Positions 1 to 10,461 are shown, counted from the stretch's first letter. The stretch is DNA of 64,000 nucleotides from Neobacillus sp. DY30 (GCF_030123065.1 NZ_CP126093.1:3850001-3914000); one strand, 5' to 3'. Translations and numbers: made by a program. Notes: generated from the letters alone by a model not told the origin.

Positions 1-523
<523 letters not shown>

Positions 524-648
524 AGTTGATATAGCTCATTTTGTTACGTTGGCTAGTTTCTATAGAAGAAACTAATAATTTTTGTTGACGTTCTTGTTTG
601 TTTAGTTTTCAAAGAACAATGTGTCATTTGTTTTTAGCGACAAAAAAT

Positions 649-678
649 ATCTTATCATATCCTATTCACTTGAGTCAA
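649..678 (-). promoter_or_regulatory. rrn promoter P2
   Basis: On the minus strand TTGACT (673-678) is followed after 18 bases by TAAGAT (649-654), 126 bases upstream of the 16S gene. Downstream lies the leader element TGTTCTTTGAAAACT, typical of Bacillus rRNA leaders. This appears to be the proximal of two tandem rrn promoters. Confidence 0.7.
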
Positions 679-729
679 CACATTTTTTAATTCATCGTGT
701 TGTTAATCACTCACCGAAGGAACTTTCTT

Positions 730-758
730 ATAATAACATCCTATCAAGAACCGTTCAA
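730..758 (-). promoter_or_regulatory. rrn promoter P1
   Basis: On the minus strand TTGAAC (753-758) and TATTAT (730-735) are separated by exactly 17 bases, some 80 bases upstream of P2. Tandem P1/P2 promoters are usual for Bacillus rRNA operons. The rest of the 524-1106 stretch is rRNA leader and upstream DNA in which I see no credible gene; the open frames there have no ribosome binding site. Confidence 0.65.
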
Positions 759-1106
759 TGTGAAATTTCTTCCAAATTCCATTACAGGGACAATCCCTGT
801 TTTCTACATTATTCGCCTTTTTGTTTAGCGACAATGTATTTCAATTTTTTACGATGTTAGGGATAGCCTTATACGAAAAGTAGTACTATCTTTTATTCAA
901 CCATCGATAATTATCCTGTTTTAATAGCAGGAGGATGTACGATTTAAATAGGGCAGTTCAGCAACCTTACACTTTTGTAAGGGTAAACAGTAAAGCATAT
1001 TCTTATATTCTTAAATGCACATAACTTATATGTTAATTCATGTGTTCGGGTATATTCACTAAAGCATCGGCATACTGTTTGAAGAATGGAAAGGAGAATC
1101 ACATCT

Positions 1107-1415
1107 ATGGCTAATGAAGAAGTAATAAAAAAGATTGAAAGTATCGCCCATCCAAAGGTGCGTAATATTGTGAGAGTTTGTGTGGAGCAAGGATGTCGGT
1201 TCAAGCCACATCCTAGCAATCCTAATTTAGTGAATTTATTTGACCCCGTCAGAAGGAAAAATATTATCGGCGATATTAACCCTACGAGTTCTAGAGGATA
1301 TTTCACACTTGAGGTGGAGAATGGGCGTTTTAAGTCCTTTCGAAATGAAGTGATTGGATTAGATATAGATCAAGCAGAATTTGAAGAACGAGTGCTACGC
1401 CGTTTAAACCGATAA
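1107..1415 (+). CDS. conserved hypothetical protein, 102 aa
   Basis: I do not recognise this family. The product is a small basic soluble protein with no signal peptide or membrane segment. The start is ATG 1107 (MANEEVIKKIES), 11 bases after GGAAAGGAG; an in-frame ATG at 1086 lies upstream of that site and is unlikely. The middle is rich in Pro, Asn and Arg (CRFKPHPSNPNLVNLFDP), and the C-terminal half looks like an alpha/beta fold ending in an Arg-rich helix. It stands alone between the rRNA promoters and a convergent GGDEF/EAL gene, sharing that gene's terminator. No function is proposed. Confidence 0.75.
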   Translation: MANEEVIKKIESIAHPKVRNIVRVCVEQGCRFKPHPSNPNLVNLFDPVRRKNIIGDINPTSSRGYFTLEVENGRFKSFRNEVIGLDIDQAEFEERVLRRLNR

Positions 1416-1430
1416 ATCTTATACATCACA

Positions 1431-1464
1431 AAAAACGCTTGGAGCTATTTTTCCAAGCGTTTTT
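1431..1464. terminator. bidirectional terminator
   Basis: A perfect 13-base inverted repeat (AAAAACGCTTGGA, 1431-1443; partner 1452-1464) with A- and T-rich flanks lies between two convergent genes. The stop codon of the minus-strand GGDEF/EAL gene at 1445 lies in the loop. Confidence 0.9.
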
Positions 1465-3595
1465 GCAAATAGTTTGTTTCAAATTCGGACATCGGAAGAG
1501 GTTTGCCAAATAAATACCCTTGCGCCTCGTTACAACCCTGCGCAAGTAGAAAGGATACTTGTTCCTCTGTTTCTACCCCCTCTGCAATGACCTTCATTTT
1601 TAGAAGATGAGCCATGATAATGATCGTCCTGACAAGGGTATTGCTATTAATATCATTGGGACATTCTCGAATAAAGGATTGGTCGATTTTTAGCTTATCG
1701 ATTGGAAGTCTCTTGAGATAATTTAGTGAGCTATATCCTATACCAAAATCATCTATGCTTACCTTGACCCCAATTCTCTGTAATTCCAATAGAGTCGTTA
1801 TCGACCGTTCAACATCCATCGTTATACTTTCAGTAATTTCTAGCTCTAAATACTTGGGATTAAGCTCCGTCTCGCTTAAGGCAGATTCTACAATTTCAAC
1901 TAGATTCGATTGGAAGAACTGTTTGGCTGATATATTTACCGAAACCGTGACAGGTGAATAACCGGCTAGCTGCCACTTTTTATTTTCTTGGCACGCGGTA
2001 CGGATTGCCCACTCTCCCATTGGGATAATCAACCCATTCTCTTCCGCCAAAGGAATAAAGGACGCTGGTGGAATGATCCCTTTCTCTGGATGTATCCACC
2101 TCATCAACGCCTCAGCCCCATAAATCTGATTGGTTTCTAGATTTACCTGTGGTTGATAAAATAACACTAATTGATTTTGTTCCAATGCTTTCCGTAAATT
2201 AAGCTCCATATCTAATTCATGCTTTGCTTTTTTATTTAACTCCTCATTAAAAAATTGATAATTATTTCTTCCTAAGCTTTTTGCATGATACATGGCTAAA
2301 TCACCATTTTTTATTAACATATCAAAGCTTTCACCGTGAGTAGGAAAAATGGAAATTCCTATACTAGGTGTCACCAATAATTCGTGATGAAGAAAGGTTA
2401 ATGGAAGAGATAATTTCGTTATGATTTGATGTGCGACTTGACTGGCTCTTTGTTCCCCAGCTTCAGGCAGCAGAACGGAAAATTCGTCGCCTCCATACCT
2501 AGAAATGATATCTGTTTGAGTGACACATGCTTTCAGTCGCTCAGCGACTTCCATTAATACTTTATCACCGACTTCATGTCCCAACGTATCATTTATCGCT
2601 TTGAATCGATCCAAATCTAGAAAGAGGAGCGCGAAATGACAGTTGTTTTGTCTTGACTCTATTATCGCTTCATTAAGTTTTTCCCGTAATAAATAACGAT
2701 TAGGTAAATCTGTTAACTGGTCATGATACGCCATGTGCCTGATTATTTTTTCAGTGTTTTTTCGCTCAGTAATATCAATTACTGTCCCAATAATCGCATC
2801 CCTGCCATTATAGACAATCTTTGAACCATATAATTCAAAGGTTATGACACTCCGATCCTTTCTGATTGCTCGATATTCAAACTTCATCGTGTCTATTTCA
2901 TTATTAAACCGTTTACGTATATTTTCAGTCACTAGTGGCAAGTCTTCAGGATAAATAAATTCTTTAACATGTAAACCTAATAACTCTTCACAATGATAAC
3001 CGGACATTTCACAAAGTCTTGGATTTACATATACCAATTTTCCATCTTGCATAATGTAAACCCCTACTAAAGAGTTTTCTATTAGGCTTCGATATTTAGC
3101 TTCTGCCTCCACTAAGTCGTTTTGTGCTTTTTTATGCTCAGTTATATCTTTTATAATGGTGTATACACCATGGATTTCTTGATTTACAAAAATAGGTATA
3201 TTGGTTACGCTAATCTCCCTTTGCAAGCCTTCTTTATCCAATATAGAGCAATCACAATTTGATGAACTTCCTTCCACCGCTTGGAAAAAGTGAGCCATCA
3301 CTTTTTCTAGATCTTTCGGAAGTATGTAGCCTGTAAATGGTTTATTAATTAATTCTTCAGCTGTATATCCATACAGAGAGACAGCTTTGTTTGCAACCAG
3401 AAAATTTCCATTTAAGTCAAAAATAAAAATAGCGTCAGGGTTTTCTTCAAATAGAGATTTATAATATTGTTCATTTAATTGAATATTAGTATTATTTCTA
3501 GAATTCCGTCGAAGATGGGAAGACATGATAAAAATTGTAGTTATAATTAAAGCTATCTCTATTACAAGACCCACCCCTAGTATTATTTCCCTCAT
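1445..3595 (-). CDS. membrane PAS-PAS-GGDEF-EAL cyclic-di-GMP enzyme
   Basis: The protein has one N-terminal membrane helix (about residues 3-25), two PAS sensor domains (about 45-160 and 170-280), then GGDEF (about 290-450) and EAL (about 460-710) domains. Both catalytic domains look intact: RYGGDEFSVLL in the cyclase and EALMRW, LEITES, DDFGIGYSSL and AEGVET in the phosphodiesterase. It could therefore make or break c-di-GMP. The usual inhibitory RxxD site before GGDEF reads TQTD, so product inhibition through that site is probably lost. The start is the ATG at 3595 (MREIILGVGL), 10 bases after GGAGG; the adjacent TTG is also possible. It is a monocistronic gene. The signal sensed is unknown. 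Confidence 0.93.
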   Translation of the reverse strand: MREIILGVGLVIEIALIITTIFIMSSHLRRNSRNNTNIQLNEQYYKSLFEENPDAIFIFDLNGNFLVANKAVSLYGYTAEELINKPFTGYILPKDLEKVMAHFFQAVEGSSSNCDCSILDKEGLQREISVTNIPIFVNQEIHGVYTIIKDITEHKKAQNDLVEAEAKYRSLIENSLVGVYIMQDGKLVYVNPRLCEMSGYHCEELLGLHVKEFIYPEDLPLVTENIRKRFNNEIDTMKFEYRAIRKDRSVITFELYGSKIVYNGRDAIIGTVIDITERKNTEKIIRHMAYHDQLTDLPNRYLLREKLNEAIIESRQNNCHFALLFLDLDRFKAINDTLGHEVGDKVLMEVAERLKACVTQTDIISRYGGDEFSVLLPEAGEQRASQVAHQIITKLSLPLTFLHHELLVTPSIGISIFPTHGESFDMLIKNGDLAMYHAKSLGRNNYQFFNEELNKKAKHELDMELNLRKALEQNQLVLFYQPQVNLETNQIYGAEALMRWIHPEKGIIPPASFIPLAEENGLIIPMGEWAIRTACQENKKWQLAGYSPVTVSVNISAKQFFQSNLVEIVESALSETELNPKYLELEITESITMDVERSITTLLELQRIGVKVSIDDFGIGYSSLNYLKRLPIDKLKIDQSFIRECPNDINSNTLVRTIIIMAHLLKMKVIAEGVETEEQVSFLLAQGCNEAQGYLFGKPLPMSEFETNYLQKRLEK

Positions 3596-3735
3596 CAATG
3601 TTGATCCTCCAAAACATTTACTATTACTATTTCCCAATTTTCCATCATATAAAAAAATTCAATACGAAATAAAAAATAACCTACCCCTCATCGGATAGGC
3701 TACGTATAAATAACATAGAACATTGATTAAATTTT

Positions 3736-5184
3736 TTATAAGATAGGTGAAAGTAATCGAGAGACGGACTCTTTAAGCCGTACCTCTAAAGAACGTTTTT
3801 GGTAACCTTCATAGGTCAATAACAACGATACATTTATATCCTCTTTAAAAATTTCAGTTAGTTTTCTAGAAACCCCTTCATCATATAAGAAGGCATTTAC
3901 TTCAAAATTGAGTTTAAAGCTTCGATAGTCGATGTTGGCAGTTCCTACTGATGAGATTTCCTCATCCACAACGATCATCTTGGCGTGGATAAAACCATTT
4001 CTATAAATATAGACCTTTGCACCCACTTTTAATAACTCACTAACATGCGATAGAGTTGCCCAGTAAACAAACAGGTGATCGGGTTTATCAGGAATCATAA
4101 TGTTGACTTCCACTCCTGATAAACAGGCAATTCGAAGGGCATCTAATAAACTTGTATCAGGTATAAAATAAGGCGTTTGGATATAAATCGATTTTTTGGC
4201 GGACATAATCATCTTAATATATCCATTCTTTATTTGTTGAAACTCAGAATCAGGGCCGCTGGTTACAATCTGAATCCCGATATTTCCATGAGAAATATCC
4301 TCAGGGTATAAATTTGGAACATAGTCAACATCATGGTCATCCGAGGCTTGATTCCAGTCAAGGATGAAACGTGTCTGGAGAGCATACACGGCCGTACCTT
4401 GAATCCTTAAATGGGTATCCCGCCAATAGCCAAATCTCTTATTTAGTCCTAAGTATTCATCGCCAATATTGAATCCCCCAACATAGCCAATTTTCCCATC
4501 GATAATGACCAATTTCCGGTGGTTCCGATAATTCATCCTGAGATTAATAAACCTAAATTTAGAAGGAAAAAATACCTCCACTTGACCTCCAGCTTTTCGA
4601 AATTCTTTAAATGATCTTTTCGGCAGACTGCGCGATCCTAATTCGTCATAAAGGATACGAACCTTTACCCCTTGCCTAGCTTTTACGGTTAAAGCATCAA
4701 TTAATTCTTTTCCCAAATTATCATTTTTAATAATGTAGTATTGGATATGAATATAATTCCTAGCTGCTTTTATATCTCTAAATAACTGATTAAATTTTTC
4801 TTTACCGTCTGTAAAAATTTCAACAGCATTGTCTTCTGTTAAGATGGCTTGATTATTAATCATATGCATATAAATCAAATCATGGTTATCCCTTGTGACA
4901 TCATTTCGATAATAAAATTGATTCAGTCGAAGTTTGGTCAATTGAGTATCTAATGCTTTTTCAAAACCTGTCTTTTTGAGATCATCCCATTGGAAAAGCC
5001 GTTTTCGACTTAAATTTTGTCCCAATAATAGGTACATCACAAATCCCAAGATTGGAATGAAAAATAACACTAATAACCAGGCCCACGTAGAACCCACGTC
5101 CCGTCTTTCTTGAAAAATTACAACGAGGGCCAACATGATATTCAATACAAGCAGTAAGCCTAATAATATAGAAGTAATATTCAT
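3736..5184 (-). CDS. cls: cardiolipin synthase
   Basis: This phospholipase-D superfamily enzyme joins two phosphatidylglycerol molecules to give cardiolipin and glycerol at the membrane. Two N-terminal transmembrane helices (about 4-26 and 35-55) precede two HKD motifs, HRKLVIIDGKIGYVGGFN and HAKMIVVDEEISSVGTAN. The length, about 482 aa, is normal for ClsA. The start MNITSILLG at 5184 follows GAGAGGG; a start 24 bases upstream has no better site. The dedA-like gene ends 45 bases upstream on the same strand, so both are probably cotranscribed as a membrane-lipid pair. Confidence 0.95.
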   Translation of the reverse strand: MNITSILLGLLLVLNIMLALVVIFQERRDVGSTWAWLLVLFFIPILGFVMYLLLGQNLSRKRLFQWDDLKKTGFEKALDTQLTKLRLNQFYYRNDVTRDNHDLIYMHMINNQAILTEDNAVEIFTDGKEKFNQLFRDIKAARNYIHIQYYIIKNDNLGKELIDALTVKARQGVKVRILYDELGSRSLPKRSFKEFRKAGGQVEVFFPSKFRFINLRMNYRNHRKLVIIDGKIGYVGGFNIGDEYLGLNKRFGYWRDTHLRIQGTAVYALQTRFILDWNQASDDHDVDYVPNLYPEDISHGNIGIQIVTSGPDSEFQQIKNGYIKMIMSAKKSIYIQTPYFIPDTSLLDALRIACLSGVEVNIMIPDKPDHLFVYWATLSHVSELLKVGAKVYIYRNGFIHAKMIVVDEEISSVGTANIDYRSFKLNFEVNAFLYDEGVSRKLTEIFKEDINVSLLLTYEGYQKRSLEVRLKESVSRLLSPIL

Positions 5185-5229
5185 GGAAATAACCCTCTCA
5201 ACCGACATAACTTTCTCTAGCTAGTTTTA

Positions 5230-5835
5230 CTAGTATCTTCTTCTTTTTCTCTTCCATCCGATAATGATAATAAGGAGGATGGCAAAAACGAGATACAGAT
5301 AATTGGAATATTGGTCCATTCTCTCCCCGATAACTTCCCAATTTTCTCCTACACGTGCCCCTAGATTTATCAGCATAGTATTCCAAAGAATAGTGCCTAA
5401 CGTTGTAAAAATAATAAACATCCAGAAGTTCATTCTTGCCATGCCAGCGGGGATTGAAATAAGGCTTCGAATCAACGGTATGAAACGGCAGAAAAAAACC
5501 GTCCAAATCCCATATTTGTCAAACCAGGCGTCAGCACGATAGAGGTCCTCTTTGGTTAAACGAAGGAAACGTCCATACCGTTCAATCACTACCTCCAATT
5601 TGTTTACATTTAAAACAGCCCCCAAACGGTAAAGAATGACCGCACCAAATACTGAACCAATTGTAGAAGCAGCAATAACTCCACCAATATTCAGATTAGT
5701 TTCAGCTGTCATATAACCTCCAAAAGTCAGTATGACTTCCGACGGGATGGGAGGGAATATATTTTCAAGTGCAATGAGAAGAAACACTCCCCAATACCCA
5801 TACTGTTCGATAAACTCTTTAATCCATAAATCCAT
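5230..5835 (-). CDS. DedA family membrane protein
   Basis: A 201-aa DedA/VTT (SNARE-associated) integral membrane protein. The family motif region ENIFPPIPSEVILTFGGY is at about residues 24-41, and FCRFIPLIRSLISIPAG at about 115-131 carries the conserved Arg residues. DedA proteins are implicated in lipid carrier or phospholipid flipping and in envelope homeostasis, and several bacteria need one paralogue for growth. It precedes the cardiolipin synthase gene on the same strand. It resembles B. subtilis YngC-type members, but which paralogue it is cannot be settled here. Confidence 0.9.
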   Translation of the reverse strand: MDLWIKEFIEQYGYWGVFLLIALENIFPPIPSEVILTFGGYMTAETNLNIGGVIAASTIGSVFGAVILYRLGAVLNVNKLEVVIERYGRFLRLTKEDLYRADAWFDKYGIWTVFFCRFIPLIRSLISIPAGMARMNFWMFIIFTTLGTILWNTMLINLGARVGENWEVIGERMDQYSNYLYLVFAILLIIIIGWKRKRRRY

Positions 5836-5962
5836 AATACCCTCCAGTGATCGAAAAATAACATTGATTGATTTTACGTTTAGTTATTCCAAAAAGTTTC
5901 AAATAAGGTCGTTTTCTTTAATAACTATATTTTTCACTGGTGAAATTAAAACCGTTTTTCAA

Positions 5963-5992
5963 CAAAAAAAAGCATTTGTGAGTACAAATGCT
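5963..5992 (-). terminator. terminator of the yhfK-like gene
   Basis: The inverted repeat AGCATTTGT (5971-5979) / ACAAATGCT (5984-5992) is followed on the minus strand by a run of seven Ts, 88 bases after the stop of the yhfK-like gene. Confidence 0.8.
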
Positions 5993-6079
5993 TTAATGTT
6001 TTCGCAGAATATTTATGGTTCGTTTACACCGATATAAGTCGTTTATCGCGGAAATGAATGGCTCACAATAGCAAAGTAC

Positions 6080-6724
6080 CTATAGTATCTTTAATGCCTT
6101 CTCAATAGGAACTTCACCAGTGACGAGGTCAAATGATTGGTAGTAAGTATTTTCTTCTGTTAAGGAATGAATTATTGTTTTAGCCACATCTTTTCGTGAT
6201 ATCTTCCCGCTTTTAATGTCCCTCGCGGCATTAATCAGCCCGGTTCCCGGCTCACTAATTAACCCGCCCGGACGGATAATGGTGTATGTTAATTCACTTT
6301 TTTCAAGCATTTTGTCTGCATAGTATTTTGCTGCATAATAGGGAAGCATTTTCTCTTGCCAGTTTTCTCGCCGATGTGCCTGAATGGCACTGATCATAAT
6401 GAAGCGTTTTATTCCGACCTTTTCTGCTGCTTCAATTGTTTTCACTGCACCATCAAGATCAATCAGCAATGTTTTATCATATCCCGTGTTCCTGCCTGAG
6501 CCTGCAGTAAACACAATTGCATTACAGCCTCTTGCAGCCTGAGCAATATCTTCAACACTTTGTTCTAAACAAGCCACAGCTACCTCTACTTCCATTTTCT
6601 TGAAAGCCACAGCTTGCTCTTCCTTCCTAACCATCGCTTTCACTGTATGTTTTTGACTGTCTCTGAGTTCATTGACAAGAAGTTTCCCTACCTGCCCATT
6701 AGCTCCAACCACTAATACGTTCAT
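6080..6724 (-). CDS. yhfK: NAD(P)-binding oxidoreductase, YhfK-like
   Basis: A 214-aa atypical short-chain dehydrogenase with the Rossmann motif GANGQVG at residues 7-13 and the segments FTAGSG, DLDGA and TIIRPGGL seen in the NAD(P)H-binding YhfK/YwnB/NmrA-like group. It closely resembles B. subtilis YhfK as I remember it, including QAHRRENW and PYYAAKYYADK. The substrate is unknown. It is transcribed alone, with a terminator downstream. A paralogue of the same broad group lies at 49319-49957. Confidence 0.85.
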   Translation of the reverse strand: MNVLVVGANGQVGKLLVNELRDSQKHTVKAMVRKEEQAVAFKKMEVEVAVACLEQSVEDIAQAARGCNAIVFTAGSGRNTGYDKTLLIDLDGAVKTIEAAEKVGIKRFIMISAIQAHRRENWQEKMLPYYAAKYYADKMLEKSELTYTIIRPGGLISEPGTGLINAARDIKSGKISRKDVAKTIIHSLTEENTYYQSFDLVTGEVPIEKALKIL

Positions 6725-6900
6725 CGATGTTAGCTCCTTACCTTGTTTACGACTATTATTTCATTGTAGAAATAACTTATTCAGAAATTCTATAAAGGGA
6801 AGGTTATACTGCCAGGAAATACGGGATATTTACTATTTAGATAATGTCATCCGATATCTGCAATCACCTAGACGCCCATCATGGAGGTGATTCCCTTCAA

Positions 6901-8412
6901 CTATTGTTTGAATTCAGGTTCCTTGCCAGTTAACCAATTCTCAAAATACTCTTGTGCTTCTGGTCCAAGGTCATCCGAAAAAACGGAGATGAAGTCACTT
7001 CCTGTTGCGATTTCATATTGATATTTTTTAAAATAATTTTGAAGCAATTGATCCATTTTCTCTTTTCCGATAACTTTTTCAAGGTTTTCCAGCATTAACG
7101 CACCTTTTTGATAGACAAGCTGAGAATAAGAGCCGATGTTGGTAAACTTATCTACGGGACTCCCTATAAATAGGCCGCGTCTTTCATGGACTTCCGTTCC
7201 TTGTGTCAAGTGTTTTCTCAGTTCTAAATCTCCGGCACCATGCTCTGGATATTCTTCTAACATAAATCTCGTGGTAGAATAGGTTGCCACCGCCTCATCC
7301 AGCCATGGTTCTTTCACTTCGTTATTCCCAACCATTCCATACCACCATTGGTGCGCAGTTTCATGGACGACTGAGCCAATTTCCGCTTCGTTTCTTTCAT
7401 TTTTTGGAAGGTATACTAATCCTGGAAATTCCATTGCTGTAAACATACCAGTTCGAACGATATCATATTCCGGATATGGATAGGGTCCATAAACTTTACT
7501 AAAATAAGTTAATGCCTTAATCCCTGCTTCATGGTTCTTCTTCGCTGCCTCGTTGCTTTCGCTGGCTAGATACCATGTATTTACAGTCGTTTTACCTACT
7601 TGGTCGGTTAACTTTTGGTAGGATTCATTCATAACGACCATTGCAAAATCCCTCACATTATCAATACTGGTCGTATATGTTAAGGAACCATCCTGTTCAA
7701 GTACACCGCCTTCTTCCTTACCGGTGCTTGTGACTTGATAATTGCTCGGTACAGTAACCTTGACATTGTATGTTCCAACCTGACTATAAAATGGATCTCC
7801 TATTGAATGGTATGGCTCTGTTACCCATCCTGCTTCATCAGATACAGCCTGAATGGGAATCCAATTTCCAAGCCAAATGGCGTTTTCGTCATAGGAGAAC
7901 CTGCCATTATTCTTGGGAACCCTCATGGTGAAATTCAATTCAAGGTCAATCGTTGAACCCTTTGTCCAATTGTCGTCCAGTGGTATTTCAAGGACCGTAT
8001 CCTTAATTTGAAAACTTCCTTTTTCTCCATTTACCTGAACCTCTGTAATCTCCATCGATCCTGGTACGGAATTCTTATCAATAATTTCACGCCAGAACCC
8101 ACCTAATAGATCGACTCCCTCTCGGAACTGATTGGGGTATACGTGAAAGTAAATTTTATCCTGAGTTTTTCCTGTATTGTTTGTCGATTTAACCTTTAGA
8201 GTACCGGTTAATGTTTTCTCATCAACATTAATCGTGATGGCAGTATCGTAAATAGTCGGAATATCTTCCTTAACTTCAGAAGTGACATTCTTAGCTGTTC
8301 CTGCAGTTTCCTTTGAGTTGTTTTCTTTACACCCTGCCAGCAATACTGTAAGTACGATAAACATGATTGCGAGCCATTTACCTCTCACCTTTTTCATTTC
8401 CCCTTTGTTCAT
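6901..8412 (-). CDS. M1 family zinc metallopeptidase, lipoprotein
   Basis: The 503-aa product begins with a lipoprotein signal (hydrophobic stretch then VLLAGC), so it should be anchored to the outer face of the membrane. The M1 aminopeptidase signature is complete: HETAHQWW (HExxH), with the third ligand in EPWLDEAVATY 18 residues later. TAMEFPGLVYLP replaces the usual GAMEN loop. It probably trims peptides at the cell surface. GGAGG lies 5 bases before the ATG at 8412. No partner gene is evident. Confidence 0.92.
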   Translation of the reverse strand: MNKGEMKKVRGKWLAIMFIVLTVLLAGCKENNSKETAGTAKNVTSEVKEDIPTIYDTAITINVDEKTLTGTLKVKSTNNTGKTQDKIYFHVYPNQFREGVDLLGGFWREIIDKNSVPGSMEITEVQVNGEKGSFQIKDTVLEIPLDDNWTKGSTIDLELNFTMRVPKNNGRFSYDENAIWLGNWIPIQAVSDEAGWVTEPYHSIGDPFYSQVGTYNVKVTVPSNYQVTSTGKEEGGVLEQDGSLTYTTSIDNVRDFAMVVMNESYQKLTDQVGKTTVNTWYLASESNEAAKKNHEAGIKALTYFSKVYGPYPYPEYDIVRTGMFTAMEFPGLVYLPKNERNEAEIGSVVHETAHQWWYGMVGNNEVKEPWLDEAVATYSTTRFMLEEYPEHGAGDLELRKHLTQGTEVHERRGLFIGSPVDKFTNIGSYSQLVYQKGALMLENLEKVIGKEKMDQLLQNYFKKYQYEIATGSDFISVFSDDLGPEAQEYFENWLTGKEPEFKQ

Positions 8413-8486
8413 AATGGCCTCCTATCATCTATTATTCACTCAAAACTTAGACGTCCTTTTTATGCAAGAGTTTCAATTTATTAATA

Positions 8487-8516
8487 AAAAAATCCCCTGT
8501 TTTCATTACCAGGGGA
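8487..8516 (-). terminator. terminator of the Bcr/CflA gene
   Basis: TCCCCTG (8493-8499) pairs with CAGGGGA (8510-8516) across a 10-base loop, followed by a T tract on the minus strand just after the transporter stop codon. Confidence 0.85.
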
Positions 8517-8523
8517 GCTACGT

Positions 8524-9762
8524 TTAATCACTTTTTTGTCTAGTTTTCCTAAGAACAAGAAATACATATGAAATAACTGCACACATTGAGGATATTAAGA
8601 TGACAAGTCCCATTGGGATTGCTGATTCTTCACCGCCTATTCCGACTAAAGGTGAAGTGATCCCGCCAAATGCAAAGGAAAGTACACCAAGTAGTGCTGA
8701 AGCGCTACCTGCATTTTTACCCTGCTTTTGCATCGCGAGAGAGAATCCTGCTGTATTCACAATACCAACACTGGATACCACCAAAAATAATGGACTTAAA
8801 ATCATCCATAAATTTGCCTGAAGCAAAATAAGAATTAACAAAGTTACACTTCCACAAAAGGACATTCCTAATCCGAAGTGTAATAGCTTCGATTCGGGAA
8901 TCCTTCCAGCCAATCGTCCCGTTGACTGGCTGGCAATCATTATGCCTAACCCATTGATGGCAAAAATAAGACTAAAAATTTGCGGCGAAGCCCCATATAT
9001 GTCCTGCACCACAAAGGGTGAGCCTGATATGTAAGCGAACATTGCGCCAGTAACGAGCCCTTGTGAAAAGGCATAACCAATGAAACTAGGGTCGAAGATC
9101 AATTTCCGAAATGTTAACAGCGTATTTTTGAGTCCTCCGCTTAATCGTCTTTCGTCGGGAAGTGTTTCATGCAAACCAAAAAGGACAACAATAAACATTG
9201 CACAACCGATGATGCCCAATACAATAAAAACACCTTGCCACGGGACAAACCTAAGGAGCTGAGCACCAGCTACTGGAGCTAGAATAGGTGCTGCCCCGTT
9301 TACTAAAGATAGAAGTGCAAAAAATCTCGTTAATTCCGTTCCAGAATATAAGTCACGCACAATCGCCCTCGAGACAACCATTCCCACTGAACCAGCCAGT
9401 CCTTGCAAAAATCGCAGCAGAATAAATGTCCAAATCGATGGACTTAATACACAAAGGAACGATACGACTGTATAGATGATCAAACCAATTAAAAGCGGTT
9501 TCCGTCTCCCATTAATGTCACTTATAGGTCCAGCAAAAAGCTGACCTAACGATAATCCTAGTAGGAAAAACGTTAGACTAAGTTGAATAAAAGACGGGCT
9601 GGTATGAAAGTAATCTGCTAATATAGGTAAAGCGGGTAAATACATGTCAATCGATAATGGCGCAAATGCTGCCAATGAACCTAACACCAACGCAATCCAT
9701 AAACGCTTTGAACGAGTGATGGTTCCGGGATTATCAATCGAATTATTTAAAGGAGAACCCAA
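8524..9762 (-). CDS. Bcr/CflA family multidrug MFS exporter
   Basis: A 412-aa, 12-helix major facilitator protein of the drug:H+ antiporter-1 (12 TMS) family. The N-terminal signature LAAFAPLSIDMYLPALP and the motif-A-like loop GPISDINGRRKPLL identify the Bcr/CflA group, which exports compounds such as bicyclomycin, chloramphenicol or small metabolites. The only in-frame start is TTG at 9762, with a weak AAGGGAA 12 bases upstream, so the N-terminus is uncertain. It stands alone with its own terminator. Confidence 0.92.
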   Translation of the reverse strand: MGSPLNNSIDNPGTITRSKRLWIALVLGSLAAFAPLSIDMYLPALPILADYFHTSPSFIQLSLTFFLLGLSLGQLFAGPISDINGRRKPLLIGLIIYTVVSFLCVLSPSIWTFILLRFLQGLAGSVGMVVSRAIVRDLYSGTELTRFFALLSLVNGAAPILAPVAGAQLLRFVPWQGVFIVLGIIGCAMFIVVLFGLHETLPDERRLSGGLKNTLLTFRKLIFDPSFIGYAFSQGLVTGAMFAYISGSPFVVQDIYGASPQIFSLIFAINGLGIMIASQSTGRLAGRIPESKLLHFGLGMSFCGSVTLLILILLQANLWMILSPLFLVVSSVGIVNTAGFSLAMQKQGKNAGSASALLGVLSFAFGGITSPLVGIGGEESAIPMGLVILISSMCAVISYVFLVLRKTRQKSD

Positions 9763-9984
9763 AATTGTTTCATTCCCTTCACTGTGTTATTTGTTTTTAA
9801 TTTTCTAATTATTGATACGATAAATCAAATGATTGAGCTTAGAAAACGAAACTTTTTCCACATATATAGAACAATGGTAACCATTAGCGCAATTAAAGGA
9901 TTTATGATGTATAAATAGAATATTAATGTGACTAGTAATTTTTTTGAAAAATTAAAAATAATTATATATAAGAGGTGTTCCTTT

Positions 9985-10446
9985 ATGAAAGAATGGACAA
10001 AAGAAATTGAAATTAATGCTCCTATTGAAAAAGTTTGGGATTTGTTTGACGGCTCGCTAGAAAAAATGCAAAAGATTATGCCGCAGGTCGTTGGTAATAC
10101 ACCAGTGAAAGTGACAGAAGAAGGCGTTGGAACGATTTATCGTCAACAGTATAAAGAAGGTAAACGGATTGAAGAGTATGATGTGGAAACTTTAGAATAT
10201 TTAAATACACCTGACCATAAAAAAATGAAAGTTGGATTCACCTTAGCTAACATTTTTGAAATTACTGCTGCTTATGAATTAACAAAGATAACTGAACATA
10301 AAACACGTTTTAAATACACTACCACGAATAAGCCGTTAAAGGCGATTTTTAAATTATTCTTATGGTTTGCCGGCGATAAGACGGTAGTTAAATTTATCGA
10401 GCGTGTTAAGGAATTAGCAGAAGAAGAAAGTGCTTTAGTGAAATAA
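9985..10446 (+). CDS. SRPBCC / polyketide-cyclase-like protein
   Basis: A 153-aa protein of the START/SRPBCC fold, recognised from the N-terminal strand and helix EIEINAPIEKVWDLF followed by an alternating beta-sheet pattern and a long C-terminal helix. These proteins bind hydrophobic ligands in a central cavity; the ligand here is unknown. ATG 9985 follows AGAGGTG by 8 bases; an upstream in-frame ATG at 9928 has no site. The next gene, a hot-dog thioesterase, starts 15 bases downstream, so the pair is very likely one operon, perhaps acting on acyl or lipid compounds. Confidence 0.85.
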   Translation: MKEWTKEIEINAPIEKVWDLFDGSLEKMQKIMPQVVGNTPVKVTEEGVGTIYRQQYKEGKRIEEYDVETLEYLNTPDHKKMKVGFTLANIFEITAAYELTKITEHKTRFKYTTTNKPLKAIFKLFLWFAGDKTVVKFIERVKELAEEESALVK

Positions 10447-10461
10447 CGAAAGGAGCCTGGA

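Noticed and set aside
621-860. 79-codon open frame on the plus strand upstream of 16S
   Set aside because: It lies across the tandem rrn promoters, has no ribosome binding site and no recognisable protein pattern.
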